Of a stretch of DNA of 64,000 nucleotides, positions 40,516 to 49,834 are shown in pieces (positions within the stretch are counted from its first letter, which is position 1; each line of letters starts with the position of its first letter). Source of the stretch: Paraburkholderia diazotrophica (GTDB taxonomy: Bacteria > Pseudomonadota > Gammaproteobacteria > Burkholderiales > Burkholderiaceae); NCBI RefSeq assembly GCF_900108945.1, contig NZ_FNYE01000014.1, positions 1-64,000 on the forward strand. The letters run 5' to 3'. The notes beneath the pieces are model-generated. The model was not told the DNA's origin and searched no databases. It was given only the letters and a program-made list of their open reading frames with translations. The translations under genes and the position numbers were made by a program.

Positions 40516-41457
40516 GTGACTGCTTCTATTAGCGGAAACGCAAAAGGCACGGCGCCCGTCGCGCGCCGCTCGTCGCCGATGGCGGCGCTCGCCGACCGCT
40601 GGATTCCGAAGCTGGTGTTGTCGCCCAGCATCGTGATCAGCCTTGTCTTCGTCTACGGTTTTATTCTGGTTACCGGCTATCTGTCGCTGTCGAGTTCGCG
40701 ACTGATGCCGCGCTACGATTTCGCCGGCTTCGACCGGTACGCCGAGCTGTTCGATAACGATGTCTGGTGGACGTCGGCGGCGAACCTCGGGTGGTTCGGC
40801 ATTCCGTTTATCGCGATCTGCGTGGGCCTGGGTCTGTTTCTCGCGATCCTGCTCGACCAGAAGATTCGCAACGAAGGCGCGTTGCGCGCCGTGTTCCTGT
40901 ATCCGATGGCGCTGTCGTTCATCGTGACGGGCACCGCGTGGCAGTGGGTTCTGAATCCGGGCCTCGGCATCGAGAAGGTGTTGCACGACTGGGGCTGGAC
41001 GAGTTTTTCGTTCGGCTGGCTGGGCGATCCCGACAAGGCGATTTTCTGCGTCGTGATCGCGGCCGTGTGGCAATCGACGGGCTTCGTGATGGCGCTCTTC
41101 CTTGCCGGCCTGCGCGGCGTCGATAGCGAAATTTTCAAGGCTGCGCAAGTGGACGGCGCGACGCTGCCGACCATCTACCGCAAGATCGTGATTCCGAGCA
41201 TGCGCCCCGTGTTCTTCTCGGTGCTGCTGATTCTCTGCCACATCACGATCAAGACCTTCGACCTCGTCGTCGCGTTGACGGCGGGCGGTCCGGGCACGTC
41301 GTCGTCGCTGCCTGCGATGTTCATGTACACGTTTTCGTTCAACCGCGGGCAACTGGGCGTCGGCGCGGCTTCGTCGATGATGATGCTCGCAACCGTCGTG
41401 GCCGTGCTCGTGCCGCTGATGTATCTGGAATCGAGGAGCACGCGCAATGCAGCCTAA
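40516..41457 (+). CDS. gtsB: Sugar ABC transporter permease 1 (GtsB type)
   Basis: A 313-aa MalF-type inner-membrane permease with about six helices. The EAA loop that contacts the ATPase is present as EIFKAAQVDGATLPTIYRKI. The start WIPKLVLSPSIVISLVFVYGFI is the first helix. GTG is the start codon, with AGGAG ten bases before it. The last eleven bases overlap gtsC. It forms the channel with GtsC and is energised by GtsD. Confidence 0.92.
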   Translation: MTASISGNAKGTAPVARRSSPMAALADRWIPKLVLSPSIVISLVFVYGFILVTGYLSLSSSRLMPRYDFAGFDRYAELFDNDVWWTSAANLGWFGIPFIAICVGLGLFLAILLDQKIRNEGALRAVFLYPMALSFIVTGTAWQWVLNPGLGIEKVLHDWGWTSFSFGWLGDPDKAIFCVVIAAVWQSTGFVMALFLAGLRGVDSEIFKAAQVDGATLPTIYRKIVIPSMRPVFFSVLLILCHITIKTFDLVVALTAGGPGTSSSLPAMFMYTFSFNRGQLGVGAASSMMMLATVVAVLVPLMYLESRSTRNAA

Positions 41458-42304
41458 GATGAACATCAGCCGTGCTGTCATCTATGCGGCACTGATTCTG
41501 TTTGCGTTGTACTTCCTGTTCCCGCTGTACGTGATGCTGTCGACGTCGTTCAAGGACATCGACCAGCTGCGCTCGGGCAACCTGCTCACGCCGCCGTCGC
41601 ACTGGACGGTCGCGCCGTGGGTGAAGGCGTGGAGCGAAGCGTGTACAGGCGTGCGCTGCGAGGGGATGCAGCCGTTCTTCATGAACTCGGTGAAGATGGT
41701 GATTCCAGCCGTGCTTATCTCGTCGATCATCGGCGCGTTCAACGGCTATGTGCTCACGCACTGGCGTTTTCGCGGCGCGGATGCGCTGTTCACGATGCTG
41801 CTGGTGGGCTGCTTCATTCCGTTCCAGGCGATCCTGCTGCCGATGGCTCGACTGCAAGGCTTCTTCGGCCTGTCGAACACGATCGGCGGGCTGGTGCTCG
41901 TGCACGTCGTGTATGGCATCGCGTTCACGACGATGTTCTTCCGCAACTTCTACGTGAGCGTCCCCGCTGAACTCGTGAAGGCGGCGCGTATCGACGGTGC
42001 CGGGTTCTTCATGATCTTCTCGAAGATCATGCTGCCCATTTCGCTGCCGATTTTCATGGTGTGCCTGATCTGGCAATTCACGCAGATCTGGAATGACTTC
42101 CTGTTCGGTATCGTGTTCTCCGGTGTCGATTCGATGCCGATCACCGTGGCGCTGAACAACCTTGTGAATACGTCGACGGGCGTGAAGGAATACAACGTCG
42201 ACATGGCGGGCGCGATCATCGCGGCACTACCGACGCTGCTCGTCTACGTGATCGCCGGCCGCTACTTCGTGCGCGGCCTGACGGCGGGCGCAGTGAAGGG
42301 CTAA
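41447..42304 (+). CDS. gtsC: Sugar ABC transporter permease 2 (GtsC type)
   Basis: A 285-aa MalG-type permease with six helices. The EAA loop reads ELVKAARIDGAGFFMIFSKI, and the first helix YAALILFALYFLFPLYVML is followed by a typical STSFKD. It overlaps gtsB by eleven bases, so the two permeases are translationally coupled. A 115-base gap separates it from gtsD. Confidence 0.93.
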   Translation: MQPKMNISRAVIYAALILFALYFLFPLYVMLSTSFKDIDQLRSGNLLTPPSHWTVAPWVKAWSEACTGVRCEGMQPFFMNSVKMVIPAVLISSIIGAFNGYVLTHWRFRGADALFTMLLVGCFIPFQAILLPMARLQGFFGLSNTIGGLVLVHVVYGIAFTTMFFRNFYVSVPAELVKAARIDGAGFFMIFSKIMLPISLPIFMVCLIWQFTQIWNDFLFGIVFSGVDSMPITVALNNLVNTSTGVKEYNVDMAGAIIAALPTLLVYVIAGRYFVRGLTAGAVKG

Positions 42305-42419
42305 TTTTTCTTGTTGGCGTGTCGCTCGCACGATGACGCGAGCGACGGCCTGAACGGCATTCGGCCTGCGTCGCCAGCTAGCGGCGCATCAGCAGTACAG
42401 AGACTAGAGGATTCACAGC

Positions 42420-43535
42420 ATGGCAAGCCTTTCCATCCGTGACGTGTACAAGACCTACCCGAACGGGGTGCCTGTCCTGAAGGGTGTCAACATCGACATC
42501 GAAGACGGCCAGTTCCTGATTCTCGTCGGCGGCTCGGGCTGCGGTAAGTCGACGCTGCTCAACATGATCGCCGGTCTCGAGACCGTGACGAAGGGTGACA
42601 TTCAGATCGGCGGCAAGACGGTGAACAACCTGTCGCCGAAGGATCGCGATATCGCGATGGTGTTCCAGTCGTATGCGCTGTATCCGTCGATGACGGTGCG
42701 CGACAACATCTCCTTTGGTTTGAATATCCGCAAGGTGCCGAAGGGGGAGCAGGATCAGATCGTTTCGCGCGTGTCCAAACTGCTTCAAATCGAACATCTT
42801 TTGGATCGGAAGCCTGGGCAACTGTCTGGCGGTCAGCGGCAACGGGTTGCCATGGGACGTGCGTTGGCTCGCGATCCGGCGATGTTCCTGTTCGATGAGC
42901 CTCTGTCGAATCTGGATGCCAAGCTGCGGATCGAGATGCGTTCGGAGATCAAGCTGCTGCATCAGCGCCTCGGGACTACGATCGTTTATGTGACGCACGA
43001 TCAGATCGAAGCGATGACGCTGGGCGATCGTATCGCGGTGATGAAGGACGGTATCGTTCAGCAGTTCGGCGCGCCGCAAGAGATTTATGACTCGCCTTCG
43101 AATCTCTTCGTTGCCGGATTTATCGGTGCGCCGCCGATGAACTTCATTCAGGGTAAAGTCGTCGAGCAAGGTTCTGGCGTTGGGCTTGAACTCGATACGG
43201 GTGTGAAGCGCGGTGTGCTGAATCTGCCTTTCGATGGCGCTGTGAAGTCGCACATCGGCAAGGAAGTGATTCTTGGGCTGCGCCCCGAGCGGATTACCGA
43301 TACGCGGAATGCTCACAATGTCGATGATGGCAAGCATCAGCCGATCGACGTCAAGGTCGATGTGATCGAGCCTACGGGGCCGGATACTTTGGTATTTGCT
43401 CAAGTGAACGGCAAGCGCATTGTTAGCCGTGTTCACCCGGGGGCTAATCCACAACCCGATCAGAATATGTCGCTGATGTTTGATGTTTCTAAAGCCGTGC
43501 TGTTCGATCCGCAGACGGAGCAGCGGATTGCTTAG
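42420..43535 (+). CDS. gtsD: Sugar ABC transporter ATPase (MalK/UgpC/GtsD type)
   Basis: A 371-aa ATPase of the CUT1 class. The nucleotide domain has Walker A GGSGCGKST, Q-loop MVFQSYALYPSMTV, signature LSGGQRQRVAMGRALARDP, Walker B MFLFDEPLSNLD and the H-loop TIVYVTHDQIEAM. A C-terminal TOBE domain (about 240-371) with GLRPERI follows, as in MalK. From about 42720 on the codon choice turns distinctly toward T-ending codons compared with the first third of the gene. Its stop overlaps the convergent ORF by four bases. A terminator stands at 43571. Confidence 0.95.
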   Translation: MASLSIRDVYKTYPNGVPVLKGVNIDIEDGQFLILVGGSGCGKSTLLNMIAGLETVTKGDIQIGGKTVNNLSPKDRDIAMVFQSYALYPSMTVRDNISFGLNIRKVPKGEQDQIVSRVSKLLQIEHLLDRKPGQLSGGQRQRVAMGRALARDPAMFLFDEPLSNLDAKLRIEMRSEIKLLHQRLGTTIVYVTHDQIEAMTLGDRIAVMKDGIVQQFGAPQEIYDSPSNLFVAGFIGAPPMNFIQGKVVEQGSGVGLELDTGVKRGVLNLPFDGAVKSHIGKEVILGLRPERITDTRNAHNVDDGKHQPIDVKVDVIEPTGPDTLVFAQVNGKRIVSRVHPGANPQPDQNMSLMFDVSKAVLFDPQTEQRIA

Positions 43536-44209
43536 CGATACGATCTGGCAATTTTGAGCCGCGCAAAGGAAAGTCCCGGCATCACGTGCCGGGACTTTTC
43601 ATTAGACATGAGGCGTCCGTAGGTCCGTGCAATCAGATCACTGGGCAGCATGTCAACGCGCTCAGGCCAAGGGCGTTCGACGGCGCCAGTGTTCGCGTCG
43701 ATTACTCGCGTCATCAAAACCTCGCGCCAGTGTTTTTCCGGACTTGAATCGGAGATGATGAGATGAGCTAGCGCAGTGTATGGCAATCCATATTCGACTA
43801 GCGCGCTGGCTTGAGAGAACCCAAAATCGTTTGGTGACTTGCCTTGTTTTGCGAATGTGGCTCTTACCACTTTGAGTTCTATTGCCAGTGTTTCGGAAAT
43901 GATTAATTGGTCTTCACAATACGGAATTACAAGAAGATCAATGTCGCCGGGAAAGGTCAGGTCTGGGAAGATATCGATCGATGAAACGAAGCCGGCGATC
44001 ATTACACCACTCTTGTCGCACATTCGATCAAAAAATTGAGGGGCGAGTTTGTAGTAGCAGTCGCCGAAAAGGCGACGATTGCAAATGAGCCGTGCGCCTA
44101 ACGCCCTTTCGTCGTTTTTCTCGACGAGATTTTTCTGAAGATGGACTGCAGGTTCTCCGTTCCGAATTTGCTTCGGGCGAACGCTGAGTGGAATACGATA
44201 TTCGATCAT
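43532..44209 (-). CDS. Orphan protein with PD-(D/E)XK-like motif
   Basis: A 225-aa protein I do not recognise. The centre reads PGDIDLLVIPYCEDQ followed about ten residues later by LAIELKVVRATF, that is D-x-D, a strand, and ExK. This spacing and the hydrophobic setting are those of the PD-(D/E)XK nuclease superfamily. A later helix has GFSQASALVEYG. The coding bias has lower GC than the rest of the window. The final 20 residues are encoded by the gts terminator hairpin, so the native stop may have been lost. The ATG at 44209 is preferred; 27 more codons are open upstream. Confidence 0.55.
   Translation of the reverse strand: MIEYRIPLSVRPKQIRNGEPAVHLQKNLVEKNDERALGARLICNRRLFGDCYYKLAPQFFDRMCDKSGVMIAGFVSSIDIFPDLTFPGDIDLLVIPYCEDQLIISETLAIELKVVRATFAKQGKSPNDFGFSQASALVEYGLPYTALAHLIISDSSPEKHWREVLMTRVIDANTGAVERPWPERVDMLPSDLIARTYGRLMSNEKSRHVMPGLSFARLKIARSYR
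43571..43599 (+). terminator. Terminator of the gts operon
   Basis: Stem AAGTCCCGGC / GCCGGGACTT with a seven-base loop and TTTTC on the right. It lies 35 bases after gtsD and inside the 3' end of the opposite-strand ORF. Confidence 0.88.
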
Positions 44210-44286
44210 AAGGGACACGTAACGTTTCCGAAAGCCCTGTGACCACTTCGCCGTATTGCGGAACAGCCTTCGTTCAGTTCTCGATA

Positions 44287-44907
44287 TCAATGCGGCAACC
44301 TAACATCCAGCTTAAACGTCACCAGCCTTGCCACAAGAATAAACCCCGTAGCAATCAACACGCTATAGACGGTATCGAAGTTGATGTAATCCAAAAGCAG
44401 ATAAACCCAGCACCCAACCAGCGCACAAGTCGCATAAGGCCTTGAATCCCGCAGAATCAGCGGAACCTCATTGCAGATCACATCCCGGATAATCCCGCCG
44501 AACACGCCGGTAGCAACACCCATCATCGAAGCCACGAACCACGGCATCCGAGCATCGAGCGCGAGCGAAGTCCCCGAAATGCTGAACAGCCCAAGCCCAA
44601 CCGCATCAGCCACCAGCAACACACGCTCATTAAAAACCCGCGTATAAGCCTTAAGCACAAACGGCGCGAAGAAGCTCAAAACGAAAATCAGAACCGCATA
44701 CCACTGATGCTCGACCCAATAGAATGGTCTCCGATCGAGCAACACGTCCCTAACCGTCCCACCACCAAACGCCGTAGCCATCGCGACGAGAAACGTCCCA
44801 ACAGCATCGAGCCGTTTCGTACGAGCTTCGATAAACCCCGAGATTGCGTAGGCGAGAATAGCCAGCGCTTCCATGATGGCAAGCGCGAGAGTGAGTCGAG
44901 GATGCAT
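44287..44907 (-). CDS. TRIC cation channel family protein (YadS/UPF0126)
   Basis: A 206-aa inner-membrane protein composed of two repeats of the bacterial TRIC fold. The marks are AYAISGFIEARTKRLDAVGTFLVAMATAFGGGTVRDVLL (first half, read in parts) and GTSLALDARMPWFVASMMGVATGVFGGIIRDVI (second half), each with the GGGxxRD-type kink. Such proteins form trimeric monovalent cation channels; some relatives have been linked to glycine uptake. It uses T-ending codons more than the core genes. It lies close to the Smr gene on the same strand. Confidence 0.88.
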   Translation of the reverse strand: MHPRLTLALAIMEALAILAYAISGFIEARTKRLDAVGTFLVAMATAFGGGTVRDVLLDRRPFYWVEHQWYAVLIFVLSFFAPFVLKAYTRVFNERVLLVADAVGLGLFSISGTSLALDARMPWFVASMMGVATGVFGGIIRDVICNEVPLILRDSRPYATCALVGCWVYLLLDYINFDTVYSVLIATGFILVARLVTFKLDVRLPH

Positions 44908-44922
44908 CGTTGAAAAGCCTTC

Positions 44923-45765
44923 TCAGACTTTACCGGATGAAGACGACGAAGAAGTCCCCGTGCCGGAGCCAGCACCAGATCCCACTGATCCAGGCTGCAA
45001 CAAAACAAGCACAGCACCCGCGCCGCCATCATGCGGACGAGCCTGCGAAAACGCGATCACTTCTTCCTTCTGCACGAGCCACGCGCGAACCTTGCCTTTC
45101 AGCACAGGTTCTTTCCCGACAGATCCAAGCCCTTTCCCATGAATCACGCGCAGACACCGTAGGCCCTTCTTGCTCGCCTCACGGATGAACTCAGACAAAG
45201 CCTCACGCGCTTCCTCACGACGCATTCCATGCAGATCAAGCTGCGCCTGCACGATCCACGCACCGCGTCGGAGCTTCTTAACGATTTCCTGGCTCACACC
45301 CGGCCGACAGTAGGAAAGCGACTCATCGGTATCGAGCAGTACTTCGGGATCGAACTCATCGGAGATCGCTTCATGCAGCACGGCTTCTTCGTCGAGCTTC
45401 GTCTGCATCGGAACAGGCGCGGGCGGCGTTCGCGTCACCGACGCGCGAGGCTTTGCGCTGAGCGGCGCGACTTCGCCGATTTCACGCCGAAACAGTTCGG
45501 CATCGGCAGCCGCTTCACGCGACGCTTGCGCCGCCGCAGCCTTCTCACGCTGAGCGCGTTGCGCAGCGCCTTTTAACGCATCGCGCAAACCACCCAGCCC
45601 GGCCAACCCCGCGCCTGCCTCGACCAAAGGCTTCTTCGACGAAGACGAAGGCGAAGACGAAGGACCCGAAGCGCCAGCGTCAGACGACGCCGAAGCATCA
45701 GCAGGACTGGACGCCGCAGGACGCGGCCGTTTCGGTTCGCTCGGATGGGGCAGATTCTTAGGCAT
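44923..45765 (-). CDS. Smr/MutS2-type domain protein
   Basis: A 280-aa protein with a C-terminal Smr domain: LDLHGMRREEAREALSEFI, about residue 185 on, then VIHGKGLGS and VKGKVRAWL-type segments. Smr domains are DNA- or RNA-binding and often nick nucleic acid; stand-alone forms include E. coli SmrA/SmrB, the latter a ribosome-collision nuclease. The N-terminal third is Ser/Ala-rich and disordered, with a Ser-only run, and the C-terminus is also Gly/Ser-rich. The ATG at 45765 starts MPKNLPH. It lies 159 bases after trxB, separated by a terminator. Confidence 0.85.
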   Translation of the reverse strand: MPKNLPHPSEPKRPRPAASSPADASASSDAGASGPSSSPSSSSKKPLVEAGAGLAGLGGLRDALKGAAQRAQREKAAAAQASREAAADAELFRREIGEVAPLSAKPRASVTRTPPAPVPMQTKLDEEAVLHEAISDEFDPEVLLDTDESLSYCRPGVSQEIVKKLRRGAWIVQAQLDLHGMRREEAREALSEFIREASKKGLRCLRVIHGKGLGSVGKEPVLKGKVRAWLVQKEEVIAFSQARPHDGGAGAVLVLLQPGSVGSGAGSGTGTSSSSSSGKV

Positions 45766-45788
45766 GGCGATCAAAGCAAAAAACAAAA

Positions 45789-45814
45789 GGGCCGCCGGCA
45801 TCACGCCGCGGCCC
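45789..45814 (-). terminator. Intrinsic terminator downstream of trxB
   Basis: Stem GGGCCGC / GCGGCCC; on the minus strand it is followed by TTTTGTTTTTTG. It lies about 110 bases after the trxB stop. Confidence 0.88.
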
Positions 45815-45924
45815 CTACGACATCGAATCTCAACAAGCGCGGCAAGCTTGCTACATGCCGCTATTTTACCGATCCGCGTTCGCCGTTCTACCTCAACGCC
45901 ACAAACGGCGATGCGCTCAAACCG

Positions 45925-46932
45925 TCAAATCGAACGCTCGGCCTCTGCACTCATCGCGCGCTCGCCGATCGACTCGTGGATGCTTTCCAGGTAACGCTGC
46001 GCATCCAGCGCAGCCATACAGCCCGTGCCCGCGCTCGTGATGGCCTGACGGTACACGTGATCCTGCACGTCGCCGGCTGCGAACACGCCCGGCACGCTCG
46101 TGCCCGTCGCGTTGCCGCTCAGGCCGCCGTTCGTGATGATGTAGCCGTTCTTCATCTCCAACTGGCCTTCGAAGATATCCGTGTTCGGCTTATGGCCGAT
46201 CGCAACGAACAGACCTTGCAGGTCGATATCCGTGGTCGCGCCCGTCTTCACGTTCTTGACGCGCAGGCCGTTGACGCCGCCGTCATCGCCCTTCACCTCA
46301 TCGAGCACGTGATCCCACTTGATCTCGACGACGCCTTCCTTTTCCTTCTCCAGCAGACGGTCGATCAGGATCGGCTCGGCGCGGAACTTGTCGCGGCGGT
46401 GGATCACCGTGACCTTCTTCGCAATGCCCGCGAGGTACAGCGCTTCTTCGACGGCCGTGTTACCGCCGCCGACCACGGCGACATGCTGGTTCTTGTAGAA
46501 GAAGCCGTCGCAAGTCGCGCATGCCGACACGCCGCGGCCCATATACAACTCTTCCGACGGCAGGCCGAGATATTGCGCCGACGCGCCCGTCGCGATGATC
46601 AGCGAATCGCACGTGTATTCGCCCGAATCGCCGATCAGGCGAATCGGCTTTTCGTTCAGCTTGGCCGTGTGGATGTGGTCGAACACGATTTCGGTGTTGA
46701 AGCGCTCGGCGTGCTCGAGGAAGCGCGTCATTAGCTCCGGACCTTGCACGCCCTTGGCATCGGCGGGCCAGTTTTCGACGTCCGTCGTGGTCATCAGCTG
46801 GCCGCCTTGCGCGAGGCCCGTGACGAGCACCGGCGACAGGTTGGCGCGCGCCGCATAGACGGCCGCCGTGTAACCGGCAGGGCCGGAACCGAGAATCAGA
46901 ACCTTCGCGTGTTTGGTCGGGGAAGCTGGCAT
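45925..46932 (-). CDS. trxB: Thioredoxin-disulfide reductase TrxB
   Basis: A 335-aa NADPH-dependent flavoprotein that reduces thioredoxin. The FAD motif is ILGSGPAGYTAAVYAARA, the redox-active disulfide is ACATCDG, the NADPH motif is VVGGGNTAVEEALYL, and the C-terminal FAD contact is GVFAAGDVQD. It starts MPASPTKHAK, with a short charged tail AMSAEAERSI at the C-terminus. It is divergent from ftsK across 449 bases. Confidence 0.97.
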   Translation of the reverse strand: MPASPTKHAKVLILGSGPAGYTAAVYAARANLSPVLVTGLAQGGQLMTTTDVENWPADAKGVQGPELMTRFLEHAERFNTEIVFDHIHTAKLNEKPIRLIGDSGEYTCDSLIIATGASAQYLGLPSEELYMGRGVSACATCDGFFYKNQHVAVVGGGNTAVEEALYLAGIAKKVTVIHRRDKFRAEPILIDRLLEKEKEGVVEIKWDHVLDEVKGDDGGVNGLRVKNVKTGATTDIDLQGLFVAIGHKPNTDIFEGQLEMKNGYIITNGGLSGNATGTSVPGVFAAGDVQDHVYRQAITSAGTGCMAALDAQRYLESIHESIGERAMSAEAERSI

Positions 46933-47381
46933 GATCGAAATCCGTTAAAAGCGTCGGTCAGCGGCGCAACATCGGCTGCAATGACCGGCGGTACTGGCGT
47001 CGAGCCGGGAAACCTGCTTGACACGTTAGATGGGTATCAGCCCCGTATTATAAAGGGCAGGCCAAGCGGCTGCTTCATGAAGCTTTGCGATCGAGGCGAT
47101 AGCCGATGCCGACGGTATCGGCGCGAAAGTCGGCCGAAAACACGTCGATTTCGCCCGAAAGCGTATGGGAATTACGACATTCCTGGCCGTTCGGCCGAGG
47201 TTACCGTCATTTACAGCCTTGCGCGCAACAGTGCGTTTACAATAGTCGCCGATGAACGACAGGCGGCTTGCCGGCAGGATGTGAGTGACTCCGTTGGCGC
47301 CTGGATCGGCCCCGACGATGAATCGAAGGGCAACTGAACCGGCACCTGAAACCGCTGCAGGCCGCACACGCAACAGGCTCA
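46933..47381. other. Divergent trxB/ftsK promoter region
   Basis: 449 bases. On the minus strand a TATAAT (47052-47047) is a good -10 box for trxB, though no matching -35 is obvious. Near the right end TACAAT (47236-47241) with TTGCGC 13-15 bases upstream may drive ftsK. There is no sign of a gene; I found no strong palindrome. Confidence 0.4.
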
Positions 47382-49697
47382 ATGGCAAAAGCTCCCTATT
47401 CCGCGAACGCGCAGGCATTGCCTCACCGCATGTCGCGCCTTTTCACCGAAATCCGCTGGATTCTCCAGCTGGCGCTCGGCGTTTTCCTCGTGATGGCGCT
47501 GATCAGCTACAGCCGCCGTGACCCGAGCTGGACACACGCGGCGCAGGTCGATCACATCTCGAACTGGGCCGGCCGCGTCGGCGCCTGGACCTCCGACATC
47601 CTCCTTCTGCTCTTCGGCCTTTCCGCCTGGTGGTGGATCGTGCTGCTCGCGCGCCGCATCTCGGCGAACTACAAGCGCATCACGCGTCACGAAGAACCCG
47701 ACGAAAACGCGCCGCGCGACAACAGCTGGCTCGCGGACGTATTCGCGTTCGCGCTCGTGCTGCTCGCGTGCGACGGCATCGAGGCGTTGCGCATGTGGTC
47801 GCTGAAAGTGCAGTTGCCGCGCGCGCCGGGCGGCGTGATCGGCGAGGCGGTCGCGAAGGGCGTGTCGCATGCGCTCGGCTTCACGGGCGGCACGCTGGCG
47901 CTTTTGATCGCGCTCGCCATCGGCTTGTCGCTCTACTTCCGCTTTTCGTGGCTGTCTGTGTGCGAGAAGGTCGGCGATTCGATCCTCTCCGGCGTGACGC
48001 TTGCGAAGCTGCGCCGCGAAGCGGGCCGCGACCGCAAGCTTGGCGAGGCGGCTGCCGTGAAGCGCGAAGGCAAGGTCGAACAGAGCCGCGTGAAGATCGA
48101 CGAGCACGAGCCCGTTGTGATCGTGCCGCCCGTGACAAAGCCGGAGAAATCGGAGCGCGTCGAGAGAGAACGCCAGGTGCCGCTCTTCGAGAGCCTGCCC
48201 GGCGATTCGACGTTGCCTGCTATCTCGCTGCTCGATCCCGCGCCTGCGACGCAGGAAACCATTTCTGCCGATACGCTCGAATTCACCTCGCGTCTCATTG
48301 AGAAGAAGCTGAAGGACTTCGGCGTCGATGTGAGCGTGGTCGCGGCTTATCCTGGTCCAGTGGTGACGCGTTACGAAATCGAACCGGCCGTCGGCGTGAA
48401 GGGCAGCCAGATCGTGAACCTCGCGAAGGATCTGGCGCGCTCGCTGTCGCTTACGTCGATCCGCGTCGTCGAGACGATTCCTGGCAAGAACTACATGGCG
48501 CTCGAATTGCCGAACCAGCGTCGTCAGACGGTGCGGCTGTCGGAGATTCTCGGCTCGACGGTCTATGCCGACGCCGGCTCGCCGCTGACGATGGGCCTCG
48601 GCAAGGACATCGGTGGCAAGCCGGTCTGTGCGGACCTCGCGAAGATGCCGCACCTGCTGGTCGCCGGTACGACGGGTTCGGGCAAGTCGGTCGGTATCAA
48701 CGCGATGATTCTCTCGCTGCTCTACAAGGCGAGCGCGGAACAGGTGCGAATGATCCTGATCGATCCGAAGATGCTCGAAATGAGCGTCTACGAAGGCATT
48801 CCGCATCTGCTGTGTCCCGTCGTCACGGACATGCGCCAGGCCGGCAACGCGCTGAACTGGACCGTCGCCGAAATGGAGCGCCGCTACAAGCTGATGAGCA
48901 AGCTCGGCGTGCGCAATCTCGCGGGCTTCAACAACAAGATCGACGAAGCGGCGAAGCGCGAAGAGAAGCTTCCGAATCCGTTCAGCCTGACACCGGACGA
49001 TCCTGAACCGCTGTCGCGTCTGCCGAATATCGTCGTCGTGATCGATGAACTGGCTGACCTGATGATGGTGGTCGGCAAGAAGGTCGAAGAACTGATCGCG
49101 CGCATCGCACAGAAGGCGCGCGCGGCGGGTATCCATCTGATTCTCGCGACACAGCGTCCGTCCGTCGACGTCATCACCGGTCTCATCAAGGCCAACGTGC
49201 CGACGCGGATGGCGTTCCAGGTGTCGTCGAAGATCGACTCGCGCACGATTCTCGATCAGCAGGGCGCGGAATCGCTGCTCGGCATGGGCGACATGCTGTA
49301 TCTGCCGCCGGGCACGGGTCTGCCGATTCGCGTGCACGGCGCGTTCGTGTCCGATGAAGAAGTGCATCGCGTCGTCGATAAGCTCAAGGAGCAGGGCGAG
49401 CCGAACTACATCGAAGGGCTGCTGGAAGGCGGCGTGTCGGGCGAAGGCGACGAAGGTTCCGCGGATGCCGCGGGAACCGCAGCGGGCGGCGGCGAGTCCG
49501 ATCCTCTGTACGATCAGGCGGTCGAAATCGTCATCAAGAACCGCCGCGCGTCGATCTCGCTCGTGCAGCGTCATCTGCGCATCGGTTACAACCGCGCCGC
49601 GCGTCTGCTCGAACAGATGGAGCAGTCGGGGCTGGTGTCGGCGATGTCGTCGAACGGCAACCGCGAAATTCTGGTGCCCGCGCGCGAGACGGATTGA
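47382..49697 (+). CDS. ftsK: DNA translocase FtsK
   Basis: A 771-aa division and chromosome-dimer-resolution ATPase. Four N-terminal membrane helices (to about residue 195) anchor it at the septum, followed by a short charged linker. The motor follows: Walker A GTTGSGKSVGIN, ILIDPKMLEMSVYEGIPHLL (in parts), Walker B VVIDELADLM and ATQRPSVDVITGLIK. The C-terminal gamma winged helix (YDQAVEIVIKNRRASISLVQRHLRIGYNRAARL, cited in parts) reads KOPS. Length is typical of short-linker FtsK in beta-proteobacteria. It precedes lolA by 137 bases, an order conserved in Burkholderia. Confidence 0.97.
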   Translation: MAKAPYSANAQALPHRMSRLFTEIRWILQLALGVFLVMALISYSRRDPSWTHAAQVDHISNWAGRVGAWTSDILLLLFGLSAWWWIVLLARRISANYKRITRHEEPDENAPRDNSWLADVFAFALVLLACDGIEALRMWSLKVQLPRAPGGVIGEAVAKGVSHALGFTGGTLALLIALAIGLSLYFRFSWLSVCEKVGDSILSGVTLAKLRREAGRDRKLGEAAAVKREGKVEQSRVKIDEHEPVVIVPPVTKPEKSERVERERQVPLFESLPGDSTLPAISLLDPAPATQETISADTLEFTSRLIEKKLKDFGVDVSVVAAYPGPVVTRYEIEPAVGVKGSQIVNLAKDLARSLSLTSIRVVETIPGKNYMALELPNQRRQTVRLSEILGSTVYADAGSPLTMGLGKDIGGKPVCADLAKMPHLLVAGTTGSGKSVGINAMILSLLYKASAEQVRMILIDPKMLEMSVYEGIPHLLCPVVTDMRQAGNALNWTVAEMERRYKLMSKLGVRNLAGFNNKIDEAAKREEKLPNPFSLTPDDPEPLSRLPNIVVVIDELADLMMVVGKKVEELIARIAQKARAAGIHLILATQRPSVDVITGLIKANVPTRMAFQVSSKIDSRTILDQQGAESLLGMGDMLYLPPGTGLPIRVHGAFVSDEEVHRVVDKLKEQGEPNYIEGLLEGGVSGEGDEGSADAAGTAAGGGESDPLYDQAVEIVIKNRRASISLVQRHLRIGYNRAARLLEQMEQSGLVSAMSSNGNREILVPARETD

Positions 49698-49834
49698 CAC
49701 TCGGCGCTTCATTCATGCGACTGATGACGGACAGCGGCACGCGTTGAAGCGTGGCCGCTGTTTTGGTTTTACATTCCGTGCGCATCGAGTCGGATATAAG
49801 CGACCAGCTTGCACGATACAAGGGAGAAAACAAC

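Noticed and set aside
46744..47337. Plus-strand frame overlapping the trxB 5' end
   Set aside because: Its first part mirrors trxB and the rest lies in promoter DNA; no coding features.
47379..49712. 777-codon frame on the minus strand
   Set aside because: It is the exact shadow of ftsK; the translation is low-complexity Arg/His/Asp without a ribosome site or family.
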